Below, one piece after another: positions 48,237-55,311 of a stretch of DNA of 64,000 nucleotides. How positions within the stretch are numbered: position 1 is the first letter of the stretch; each line of letters opens with the position of its first letter. Made by a program: the position numbers and the translations under genes. A model generated the notes under the pieces. That model searched no databases, had not been told where the DNA came from, and saw nothing but the letters and a program-made list of their open reading frames with translations. Source of the stretch: VRUE01 sp963728045 (GTDB taxonomy: Bacteria > Actinomycetota > Thermoleophilia > Solirubrobacterales > 70-9). The stretch covers positions 868,001-932,000 of the forward strand of contig CAVSIE010000002.1 in the NCBI GenBank assembly GCA_963728045.1, in the 5' to 3' direction.

Positions 48237-49109
48237 TCAGCCCGCGATCGCAGCCGCCAGCACGTTCGCCGCGCCGCGCATCCCAGCCAGGTTCGGGTGG
48301 ATCGGCGCCGCCGGGTTGAGCGGCACGACCGGCTCGACCCAGCGCGTCAGCGGGCCCTTGCAGGCGTCGTGGCCGATGCTGGCCTGGTACCAACTGACCA
48401 AGGTTGCCCCGTTCGCCGCCGCCTCGCCGGCGAGCATCGCGTTCAGCTCGCGCTGCTTGGCGCGCAGGTAGGACACGTCGGAGAAGCCGACCGGCATCTG
48501 CGGCCAGCAGCCGGGCCCGGTCTCGGGGAAGATCGCGGCGTAGTCGACGACGAAGGTCCGCGCCTGTGGCGAGCGCGTCCGAATCGCGTCGAGCACGGCG
48601 TCGACCTTGGGCGCGGTAGCGGCGATCCTGGCGCTGAGCTGATCGACGCCACCGGCGGTGTATTTGTCCCGGCACGGCGATTTGAACGGGTTGACGGTGA
48701 TGCAGCCCTCGGCGATTTCACCGAAGCCGATGTCGTTGCCGCCGATCGTCAGCGAGACCACCGTGGTGCTCGCGTCCAGCGAGTCGAGCTGCGGCGGGTT
48801 GGGCCCGTCGGGCTCGACCCCCTGAGGCTCGAACATGTCGTCGGTCTGCGCTCCGCTGCAGCTGGCGTCGCGCAACGGCAGGCCGATGCGCGGAGCGGTG
48901 AGGTGCGGGTAGTTGCGATCCGACTTGAGGCAGCCAAAGGGTGGCACAGGCAGCGGGATCAGCGGCCCCGCCGCGTAGGAGTCGCCGAGCGCGACGTAGC
49001 CGGCTGCGCGAGCGCCGGCCGTGGCGACGCCGGCCAGCAGGGCCAGCGCCACGGCGACGGCAATCGACGCTCGCGACAGCGGCCGGGAGGAAGTAAGCCG
49101 CACGCTCAT
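48237..49109 (-). CDS. secreted SGNH/GDSL hydrolase
   Basis: A 290-residue exported esterase/lipase-like protein. Signal peptide SIAVAVALALLAGVATAGAR. The blocks of the SGNH family are clear: block I YVALGDSYAAGPL, block III VVSLTIGGNDIGFGEIAEGC (G-x-N-D), and block V with the catalytic Asp/His in APIHPNLAGMRGAANVLAAA (I-H-P-N). Six cysteines suggest disulfides, as in Streptomyces secreted lipases. The likely substrate is an ester or a lipid. It is convergent with the sugar dehydrogenase gene. Confidence 0.87.
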   Translation of the reverse strand: MSVRLTSSRPLSRASIAVAVALALLAGVATAGARAAGYVALGDSYAAGPLIPLPVPPFGCLKSDRNYPHLTAPRIGLPLRDASCSGAQTDDMFEPQGVEPDGPNPPQLDSLDASTTVVSLTIGGNDIGFGEIAEGCITVNPFKSPCRDKYTAGGVDQLSARIAATAPKVDAVLDAIRTRSPQARTFVVDYAAIFPETGPGCWPQMPVGFSDVSYLRAKQRELNAMLAGEAAANGATLVSWYQASIGHDACKGPLTRWVEPVVPLNPAAPIHPNLAGMRGAANVLAAAIAG

Positions 49110-49167
49110 GTGCGGGACGCGCTACCCGCGTCCCGCACCTTTCAAACTCGTCTGAGCGGTAGGTGGA

Positions 49168-50658
49168 CTAGGCCTCGGAGTAGGCCGGTTCCGGCTCGCC
49201 GGCCGGCTCGCCCTCGCCCTCCTGCGGCGCACCTCGCGCCGCAGCCGGGTCCACTTCGCGCAGCACGGCGATGGCGATCACCAGGGCGATCGCGACCAGC
49301 CCGGCGCCGACCAGGTAGGCGAGGTGGAAGCCGGAGTTGAGCGCGGCCTCGTGGGCGGCGCCGGCGGCTTCCAGGTCGTCGGTCCGCCCGGTCGCCAGTG
49401 TCGCCAGGATCGCGAGGCCGATCGCCCCGCCGACCTGGGCGCTGGTGTTGACCAGGCCCGAGGCGAGGCCGGAGTCCTGCGGCGTCGCCCCCGACATCGC
49501 CACCGTCATCAGCGCGGGGAAGGAGGTCCCGATGCCGACGCCGATGAGCAGCATCGGCGGCAGGACGTCAGCCACGAAGGTGCCGTCGACCGGTGTCCGC
49601 GCGAAGAGCAGCAGCCCGCCGGCGATCATCACCAGGCCCGGCATCAGCGTCCGCCGGGCGCCGAAGCGCATGATCAGCTTTTCCGAGAAGCCGAGCGAGA
49701 GGGTTCCCATCACCAGGGTCGCCGGCAGGAAGGCGAGGCCGACCTGAAGCGGGTCGTAGCCGAGGATCTCCTGCAGGTAGAGGGCGCCGAGGAAGAACAT
49801 CGCGAACATCCCCGCGACCAGCAGCGCCTGCAGCGCGTTGGCGCCGGAGACGTTGCGGGAGCGGAAGAGCCGCAGCGGCATCAGCGGGTTGGCGATCCGC
49901 GCCTGGCGGGCGATGAAGGCGGCGCCGAGTGCGAGCGAGATCGCGCCGAGGATGAGCGTCTGGGCCGCCAGCCAGCCGACCTCGCTGACCTCGAGGATCG
50001 TGTAGGTGCCGAGCATCAGGCTGGCGGTGATCAGCAGCGCGCCGGGGACGTCGGCGCCCTCGGCGAGACCGAGCCCCTCGTGGTCCGGCACCAGGCGCCG
50101 GGTGAAGAGCGCGGTGGCGATCCCGACCGGCAGGTTGATGAAGAAGATCCAGTGCCAGCTGATCGCCTCGGTGAGGACGCCGCCGGCGAGCAGCCCGATC
50201 GAGCCGCCGGCGGAGGCGACGAAGCCGTAGACGCCGATCGCTTTCGCCTGCTCGCTCGGCGCGGGGAACATCGTCACGATCATCCCCAGCACCACGGCCG
50301 AGGTGAGCGCGCCGCCGATCCCCTGGATGAAGCGCGCGCCGATCAGCATCTCCTGGCTCTGGGAGAGGGCGCAGAGCAGCGAGGCGCTGACGAAGACGCC
50401 GAGGCCAGCGAGGAAGACGCGGCGCTGGCCGAGCAGGTCGCCGAGCCGGCCGGCGAGCAGCAGCAGGCCGCCGAAGGGGATCAGGTAGGCGTTGACCACC
50501 CAGGCGAGGTTGCTCTGCGAGAAGCCGAGGTCGTCCTGGATCGAGGGCAGCGCGACGTTGACGATCGTGATGTCGAGCACGATCATCAGCACGCCCGCGC
50601 AGAGCACGTAGAGCGCCGCCCAGCGGTTGCGGTCGAGTTGATCGGGCTGCGTGGTCAC
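49168..50658 (-). CDS. DHA2-type MFS drug exporter (EmrB/QacA family)
   Basis: A 496-residue, 14-helix major facilitator. The start ALYVLCAGVLMIVLDITIVN, VALPSIQDDLGFSQSNLAWV and LLLAGRLGDLLGQRRVFLAG (motif A: G-R-L-G-D-x-x-G-x-R) place it in the proton-driven drug efflux group. LGMIVTMFPAPSEQAKAIGV also fits. The C-terminal tail is acidic (EGEGEPAGEPEPAYSEA). Its substrates cannot be read from sequence; no regulator is next to it (the ECF sigma gene lies upstream on the same strand). Confidence 0.88.
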   Translation of the reverse strand: MTTQPDQLDRNRWAALYVLCAGVLMIVLDITIVNVALPSIQDDLGFSQSNLAWVVNAYLIPFGGLLLLAGRLGDLLGQRRVFLAGLGVFVSASLLCALSQSQEMLIGARFIQGIGGALTSAVVLGMIVTMFPAPSEQAKAIGVYGFVASAGGSIGLLAGGVLTEAISWHWIFFINLPVGIATALFTRRLVPDHEGLGLAEGADVPGALLITASLMLGTYTILEVSEVGWLAAQTLILGAISLALGAAFIARQARIANPLMPLRLFRSRNVSGANALQALLVAGMFAMFFLGALYLQEILGYDPLQVGLAFLPATLVMGTLSLGFSEKLIMRFGARRTLMPGLVMIAGGLLLFARTPVDGTFVADVLPPMLLIGVGIGTSFPALMTVAMSGATPQDSGLASGLVNTSAQVGGAIGLAILATLATGRTDDLEAAGAAHEAALNSGFHLAYLVGAGLVAIALVIAIAVLREVDPAAARGAPQEGEGEPAGEPEPAYSEA

Positions 50659-50749
50659 TGCGGCTCCTTCCGTCGAGTCTGGACTGGGGAATTGGGGCTT
50701 CGAGGGATAAGACCGGGGAAGGACCCGGAACTCATCGGAACAGCGGAGA

Positions 50750-51901
50750 TTAGCCAGCCAGCTCCGTCGGCAGGCCGAAGCGCTCGAAGGCCGCTTCTAC
50801 CGCCCGCCGATTGAATTCCTGCTCGGGCAGACGCAGGATCACCTCACGGTCGGGATCCTCGGCTGTGCGGGTGAGGAAGGCGTCGACCTGGGAGATCTTG
50901 CCGTCTGGCGCGAAGGTGAGCACGTTGAGCGCGAAGCGCTGATAGCTCCCCGCGTCGGGGTCCCAGGTGTAGAAGGCGAGCGCCTCCTGGCCGTTGGCGC
51001 GGACGCGCAGGGCGCGCCATTGCCAGTCGCCCCCGAGCGGCGAGAACTCGAGGAAGGCGCGGATCTCCTCGCGACCCCGGAACCAGGACTGCAGCGGCGG
51101 CATCGTGAAGGCGGCCTCCTCGCTCAGCATCGAGACGACCTTCTCGACGTCGGCGCGTTCCCAAGCCTCGACGTAGCTCTCGACCAGCTCGGTGATCTGC
51201 TCGTCGCCCAGCGCCCGCAGGGTCTCCTGCTGGCTCTGCTCGGGCAGCTTCTCCTCAACCGAGGCGCGGGCGCGCTGCAGGGCGCTGTTGACCGACGCGG
51301 TGGTCGTCTCCAGCGCCTCCGCCGCCTCGTTGGCGGAGAAGCCGAGCACCTCGCGCATGATCAGCACCGCCCGCTGCGTCGCCGGCAGGTACTGCAGCGC
51401 GGCGATGAAGGCGAGCTCGACGCCCTCGCGCCGCTCGTAGCGGGCCTCGGGCGCGGCGAAGCCGTCCTCGACGCCGATCGCCTCGTCGGCGAGGGGTTCG
51501 ACCCAGACCGACTCGATCAGCGGCTCGCCCGGGCCTTCGCTGGGGTCGGCCGGCGGGTACTCGGTCGGCAGCACCCGCTTTGGCCGCTTGCCGATCGCGT
51601 TGAGGCAGGTGTTGGTGGCGATCGTGTAGAGCCAAGACCGCAGCGAGCTGCGTCCCTCGAACCGCTTCAGGCCGCGCCAGGCGCGCAGCAGCGCTTCCTG
51701 GAGCGCGTCCTCGGCGTCGTGGATCGAGCCGAGCATCCGGTAGCAGTGCGCCTGCAGCTCGCCCCGGTAGGGGTCGACGAGGCTGGCGAAGGCCGCCTCG
51801 TTCCCACCCTGCGCAGCGGCAAGGAGCTCCTGCTCGCCCGCGATGGCGCTGCCTGTGGGGCCGGAAGAACTCATCTCCTTCAAGCTAATCAGATTTGACA
51901 T
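50750..51901 (-). CDS. ECF sigma factor with SnoaL-like C-terminal domain
   Basis: A 383-residue extracytoplasmic-function sigma factor. Region 2 is NEAAFASLVDPYRGELQAHC, MLGSIHDAEDALQEALLRAW; region 4 is LQYLPATQRAVLIMREVLGF, SANEAAEALETTTASVNSAL. Residues ~225-383 are a SnoaL/NTF2-like domain (YVEAWERADVEKVVSMLSEE, TMPPLQSWFRGREEIRAFLE), as in ECF41/ECF56-type factors whose C-terminal part modulates activity in place of an anti-sigma factor. ATG 51901 with AAAGG upstream is used. It is divergent from the ArsR-SRPBCC gene, and both share the 30-bp gap. Confidence 0.88.
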   Translation of the reverse strand: MSNLISLKEMSSSGPTGSAIAGEQELLAAAQGGNEAAFASLVDPYRGELQAHCYRMLGSIHDAEDALQEALLRAWRGLKRFEGRSSLRSWLYTIATNTCLNAIGKRPKRVLPTEYPPADPSEGPGEPLIESVWVEPLADEAIGVEDGFAAPEARYERREGVELAFIAALQYLPATQRAVLIMREVLGFSANEAAEALETTTASVNSALQRARASVEEKLPEQSQQETLRALGDEQITELVESYVEAWERADVEKVVSMLSEEAAFTMPPLQSWFRGREEIRAFLEFSPLGGDWQWRALRVRANGQEALAFYTWDPDAGSYQRFALNVLTFAPDGKISQVDAFLTRTAEDPDREVILRLPEQEFNRRAVEAAFERFGLPTELAG

Positions 51902-51931
51902 GTGACCTTTTAGTCACCTATAATCATCGCC
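51895..51931 (+). promoter_or_regulatory. consensus promoter with operator in the spacer, leaderless
   Basis: TTGACA (51895-51900), an 18-base spacer and TATAAT (51919-51924) form a near-ideal sigma-70-type promoter. The start of transcription would fall at about 51931-51932, the ATG of the ArsR-SRPBCC gene, so a leaderless mRNA is expected. Inside the spacer GTGAC (51902-51906) and GTCAC (51913-51917) form an inverted repeat that the ArsR domain may bind. Confidence 0.75.
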
Positions 51932-52699
51932 ATGGACGACGTGTTCAAGGCCCTCGCCGACCCTACCCGCCGCGGGCTGCTCGATGAGCTGTTCAAGCAA
52001 GACGGGCAGTCCCTGAGTGAGCTGGAGCGGCGCCTACCGATGACGCGCTTCGGTGTGATGAAGCACCTACGCGTGCTCGAGGAGGCAGGCCTCGTGACGA
52101 CCAAGCGACGGGGCCGCGAGAAGCTCCACTTCCTGAACCCCGTCCCGATCCGGCTCGTCCATGACCGCTGGGTGAGCAAGTACGCCGAGCCCTGGGCCGC
52201 AGGCCTGAGCGAGCTCAAGAAAGACATCGAGGAGGACACCATGGAGAAGGTTTTCGAGATCTACATCAAGACGACGCCGGAGCGCCTCTGGGAGGCGATC
52301 GTCGACGATGAGTTGAGGCAGCGCTACAACTTTGGTGTGGGCATCAGCTCGGACTGGACGCCGGGTTCACGCTACGAGGCCGTCCACTCCGGGGCCGGCT
52401 TCGCGATCAGCGAGGGCGAGAATCTTGAGGTCGAGCCGCCGCAGCGGCTGGTCCAGAGCTTCACCGCCCTCTGGAGCGACCAGGTGAAGGAAGAAGGGAC
52501 CTCGCGGGTGACCTGGGAGATCGAACCGGTCGGGGACTCGTGCCGGCTAACGGTCACCCACGACCAGCTACGCGAGGGCGCCAACGACGAACTCTTCGGT
52601 GGCTGGCCGATGATCCTCTCCGGCCTCAAGACGCTGCTGGAGACCGGAGAGAACCTGACGACCCCCGGCTCGCTGCGCTACGCAGAGGCCACGGGGTAG
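51932..52699 (+). CDS. ArsR-type HTH fused to SRPBCC (AHSA1-like) domain
   Basis: A 255-residue two-domain protein. Residues 1-95 are an ArsR winged helix: DVFKALADPTRRGLLDELFK, LSELERRLPMTRFGVMKHLR, EEAGLVTTKRRGREKLHFLN. Residues ~105-245 are a START/SRPBCC domain: EKVFEIYIKTTPERLWEAIV, GFAISEGENLEVEPPQRLVQ, RVTWEIEPVGDSCRLTVTHD and GGWPMILSGLKTLLETGENL. Usually these two domains are separate neighbouring genes; here they are one protein that could sense a hydrophobic ligand and repress its own promoter (inference). Confidence 0.87.
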   Translation: MDDVFKALADPTRRGLLDELFKQDGQSLSELERRLPMTRFGVMKHLRVLEEAGLVTTKRRGREKLHFLNPVPIRLVHDRWVSKYAEPWAAGLSELKKDIEEDTMEKVFEIYIKTTPERLWEAIVDDELRQRYNFGVGISSDWTPGSRYEAVHSGAGFAISEGENLEVEPPQRLVQSFTALWSDQVKEEGTSRVTWEIEPVGDSCRLTVTHDQLREGANDELFGGWPMILSGLKTLLETGENLTTPGSLRYAEATG

Positions 52700-52711
52700 G
52701 CCTCCCAAGAC

Positions 52712-53110
52712 CTACGACGGCTCCTCCCCTGGCGGTGCGTAGCGATGGTGGATCGCCAGGGCGTTGCCGTCGGGATCGGGGAAGAAGGCCTGGAAGCAGA
52801 CGCCGGAGTCGAGCGTGTCGCCCTCGAACTTCACCCCACGCGATTCGAGCTCGGCACGCGCCGCCTCGAAATCCTCGACCCGCAGCTCGATCGGGTGCAC
52901 GTGAGGCTTGAACTCGAGGCCGAAGGCGTCTGACTGCATCACGGCGATCGTCAGGTTGCCGGTCTCGAACTCGGCAGCCGGCATGCTGCCCCAGCGCTTC
53001 GACTCCGACAGGCCCAGCACACCTCCGTAGAACTCGACCGCCCGGTCGAAGTCCTTGGTACCCACACAGATGAAGTCAGTGCCGGTGATCAGCGGCGTCG
53101 TGGTAGTCAT
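52712..53110 (-). CDS. VOC-family (glyoxalase-like) protein
   Basis: A 132-residue VOC protein with two beta-alpha-beta-beta-beta halves: GTDFICVGTKDFDRAVEFYG and GVLGLSE in the first half, VHPIELRVEDFEAARAELES, and CFQAFFPDPDGNALAIHHRY in the second. Metal ligands H/E are partly visible (HPIEL; FPDPDGNALAIHH). ATG 53110 overlaps the DUF899 stop (ATGA), giving a coupled pair. Function unknown; dioxygenase, lyase and resistance activities all occur in the family. Confidence 0.82.
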   Translation of the reverse strand: MTTTTPLITGTDFICVGTKDFDRAVEFYGGVLGLSESKRWGSMPAAEFETGNLTIAVMQSDAFGLEFKPHVHPIELRVEDFEAARAELESRGVKFEGDTLDSGVCFQAFFPDPDGNALAIHHRYAPPGEEPS

Positions 53111-53834
53111 GCCTTGCTCCCTCCGTACTCGTCGTGCAGGCGCCACCATTCGTAGGCTGGGCCCTGCGGGCGTCCCTCCGGCGAATCCTCCCACTCCTCC
53201 TGGCGACCCAGTGGGGTGAGGTCGAGCAGCGCCCAGTTGCTGGAGAGCGGCTCGACCCCGCGCCGGTCGGTGAAGTAGGTGCGGAAGATCCGCTCGCCGT
53301 CGCGGATGAAGACGCTGAGGCCGAAGGTCTCGCCGTCCTGGTACTGGTCGGGCTGCGGCTCGGGGGGCGAGATCCCGAAGTCGGGGTTGAAGTCGCTCTC
53401 GAACGACGAGTACCAGGGGATCTCCTCCCAGCCCATGCGCCGCTTGAACGCCTCCAGCTTCGCCAGCGGCGCGCGGGAGACCAGCGCGAAGGAGGTGTCC
53501 CGCGCGCGCAGGTGCGCGAGGTGGCCGAGGTGTCGACGACCATCGAGCAGCCGTCGCAGCCGTGGTCCGAGCTCGGCCCGTACATGAAGTGGTAGACGAT
53601 CAGCTGCGGCCGCCCTTCGAAGAGGTCGAGCAGCGTTACCTTCCCCTCCGGCCCGTCGAGCACGTACTCCTTCTCGATCTCGACCATCGGCAGGCGCCGC
53701 CGCTCCGCGGCGAGCGCGTCGGCGGCGCGCAGCTGCGCCTTCTCCTTGGCGAGCACCTCCTCGCGCGCCGCCGTCCACTCCTGCGGCGAGACGACCGGCG
53801 GGGGGTTGGGAATCCGGTCCGTCGTCTTCGTCAT
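53107..53834 (-). pseudogene. DUF899 thioredoxin-like gene with one-base frameshift
   Basis: The 5' part encodes VVSPQEWTAAREEVLAKEKA, EIEKEYVLDGPEGKVTLLDL, FEGRPQLIVYHFMYGPSSDH and GCDGCSMVVD, as in DUF899. Then the frame changes near 53529, and the 3' part continues as HLGHLAHLRARDTSFALVSR, LAKLEAFKRRMGWEEIPWYS and SFESDFNPDFGISPPEPQPD, also DUF899. One base missing in GTCGACACCTC (expected GTCGACCACCTC) explains it. The reassembled protein would have about 241 residues, the family norm. Decay and sequencing error are both possible. Confidence 0.75.
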
Positions 53835-53848
53835 CGCGATCGGCCTTC

Positions 53849-54238
53849 CTAGCGCTCGGCGAGCATGAAGTGGTTCCCGTCGGGGTCGCGGAAGAAGAAC
53901 ATCGGTGGCACCGGGTCCCCTTCCCGCATCACATCGTCGACGTCGACTCCGCGCGAACGCAGGGTCGCGTGGTCGACGTCGACGTCGTCGGTGTCGAAGC
54001 CGATCCGGGTCATGATCCCCACCGTTTCGCCCTCACCCGGCGGAATCAGCGCGATCGGCGTCGTCCCTCCCGGCGGGGCCACCTCGACCCAGCGATTGCC
54101 TTCGCCATAGGCGGTGTCGCCGCGCAGCTCGAAGCCGAGCTTCTCGACGAAGAACTCGATCGCGCGGTCCTGGTCGCTGACGGGGACCATCACGGTGCCC
54201 ACCTTGGTGATCCGGGTCGCGGTGTCTGTCTCAGCCAT
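53849..54238 (-). CDS. VOC-family protein
   Basis: A 129-residue VOC protein: ITKVGTVMVPVSDQDRAIEF, VEKLGFELRGDTAYGEGNRW, TTPIALIPPGEGETVGIMTR, and DPVPPMFFFRDPDGNHFMLA. The second-half motif 'F-x-D-P-D-G-N-x-F-x-L' is clear. ATG 54238 is chosen because the longer reading overlaps the divergent gene. It is followed on the same strand by the DUF899 and VOC genes (14 bp), so three related-context genes form one unit. Confidence 0.85.
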   Translation of the reverse strand: MAETDTATRITKVGTVMVPVSDQDRAIEFFVEKLGFELRGDTAYGEGNRWVEVAPPGGTTPIALIPPGEGETVGIMTRIGFDTDDVDVDHATLRSRGVDVDDVMREGDPVPPMFFFRDPDGNHFMLAER

Positions 54239-54374
54239 CTCTCTCCTCCTACTGGTCGGGGTTCTGAAGCTACGACTACCCGTGGGGCCGAAACTAATCG
54301 GTAGGGCGCCGATGAATTCGGCGGTCGCGCCTGGTCTTAACTTCACCCGACACCCGACTCGAGGAGCCAAGCAA

Positions 54375-54848
54375 ATGCAGAAGATCACGCCGTTCTTGTG
54401 GTTCGACGACCAGGCCGAGGAGGCGATGAACTTCTACACCTCCGTCTTCGAGGACTCGAAGGTGATCGGCATCAGCCGCTACGGCGAGGCGGGGCCGGGA
54501 GAGGCCGGCACGGTGATGATCGCCACCTTCGAGCTGGAAGGGCAGCGGTTCACGGCGCTCAACGGCGGGCCGCGCTTCAAATTCACCGAGGCGATCTCGT
54601 TCGAGGTCGATTGCGAGACCCAGGACGAAGTCGACTACCTGTGGGAGAGCCTGACCGCCGGTGGCGGCGAAGAGAGCATGTGCGGCTGGCTGCGCGACAA
54701 ATACGGCCTCTCCTGGCAGGTGGTCCCCCGCGTCCTCGGCGAGCTGATGGAAGACGATGACCGCGAGAAGGTGAAGCGCGTCACCGAAGCGATGCTGAGC
54801 ATGCGCAAGATCGAGATCGCCGAGCTGGAGCGGGCTCACGAGGGCTGA
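54375..54848 (+). CDS. PhnB/VOC-like (3-demethylubiquinone methyltransferase-like) protein
   Basis: A 157-residue protein of the PhnB-type VOC group: KITPFLWFDDQAEEAMNFYT, SVFEDSKVIGISRYGEAGPG, ALNGGPRFKFTEAISFEVDC, DEVDYLWESLTAGGGEESMC and GWLRDKYGLSWQVVPRVLGE. The G-G-P-x-F-x-F and W-x-x-x-P-R motifs are typical. These proteins are structurally VOC-like with unknown chemistry. ATG 54375 follows AAGCAA; it is divergent from the VOC gene at 54238. Its stop lies 10 bp from the convergent coiled-coil gene. Confidence 0.85.
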   Translation: MQKITPFLWFDDQAEEAMNFYTSVFEDSKVIGISRYGEAGPGEAGTVMIATFELEGQRFTALNGGPRFKFTEAISFEVDCETQDEVDYLWESLTAGGGEESMCGWLRDKYGLSWQVVPRVLGELMEDDDREKVKRVTEAMLSMRKIEIAELERAHEG

Positions 54849-54858
54849 TCGGGACTCG

Positions 54859-55122
54859 TTACGAGCCGAGAAGGCCAGCCATTGCGCCGAAGCCGGTGAC
54901 GATCGCTGCAGACAGGGCGATGACGCCGTAGAGCATCATGCGCTGCATCGATTTGAACCCCTCGCTCATCTCCGAGCGCACCTCTCGAATCTCGGAGCGC
55001 AGCTCGCGGACATCGGAGCGCATCTCCCGAATATCGGATTCGACGCGATCGAAGCGTTCGTCCACCCGCGCACGGAAATGGTCGAGCCGCTCGTCTGTCC
55101 AGCTTTCCCTCATAGCCTCCAT
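54859..55122 (-). CDS. coiled-coil protein with C-terminal membrane helix, copy 1
   Basis: An 87-residue tail-anchored protein. A conserved start ESWTDERLDHFRARVDERFD is followed by a heptad coiled coil (REMRSDVRELRSEIREVRSE, MSEGFKSMQR) and a final membrane helix (MLYGVIALSAAIVTGFGAMA). A second copy of the design is at 57477-57704, on the other side of the MMPL gene. Both copies have the same upstream block. The product may form a membrane-attached trimer or bundle; function not known. Confidence 0.72.
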   Translation of the reverse strand: MEAMRESWTDERLDHFRARVDERFDRVESDIREMRSDVRELRSEIREVRSEMSEGFKSMQRMMLYGVIALSAAIVTGFGAMAGLLGS

Positions 55123-55130
55123 GATGGTCT

Positions 55131-55195
55131 CATGTTAATGAGTTGTCTGCATGCTGGAGAGCGCAGACGTGAAATCTCTGTGCCAACTTGCGCGC
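55131..55195 (-). promoter_or_regulatory. upstream module of coiled-coil gene, copy 1
   Basis: A 65-bp block that recurs at 57712-57777. The most conserved core is ACGTGAAATCT.TGTGCCAAC.TGCGCGC (55168-55195), 26 of 28 bases equal. On the minus strand the core holds TTGGCACA, a candidate -35 box. The two copies share spacing to their start codons. Confidence 0.6.
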
Positions 55196-55311
55196 AGATG
55201 TGTCAATTCAGGGCCGATGAGGCGATCTCGATAGCTTGCGGGCCTCCCAACCGATGAGTTTCGCCCTACTCGCGGTCTCAGTCAACGCAAACTTCGAACT
55301 GGAGGTCGTCC

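Noticed and set aside
49324..50814. Plus-strand frame of 496 codons
   Set aside because: Exact antisense of the DHA2 transporter, with a biased His/Arg/Glu composition and no domain.
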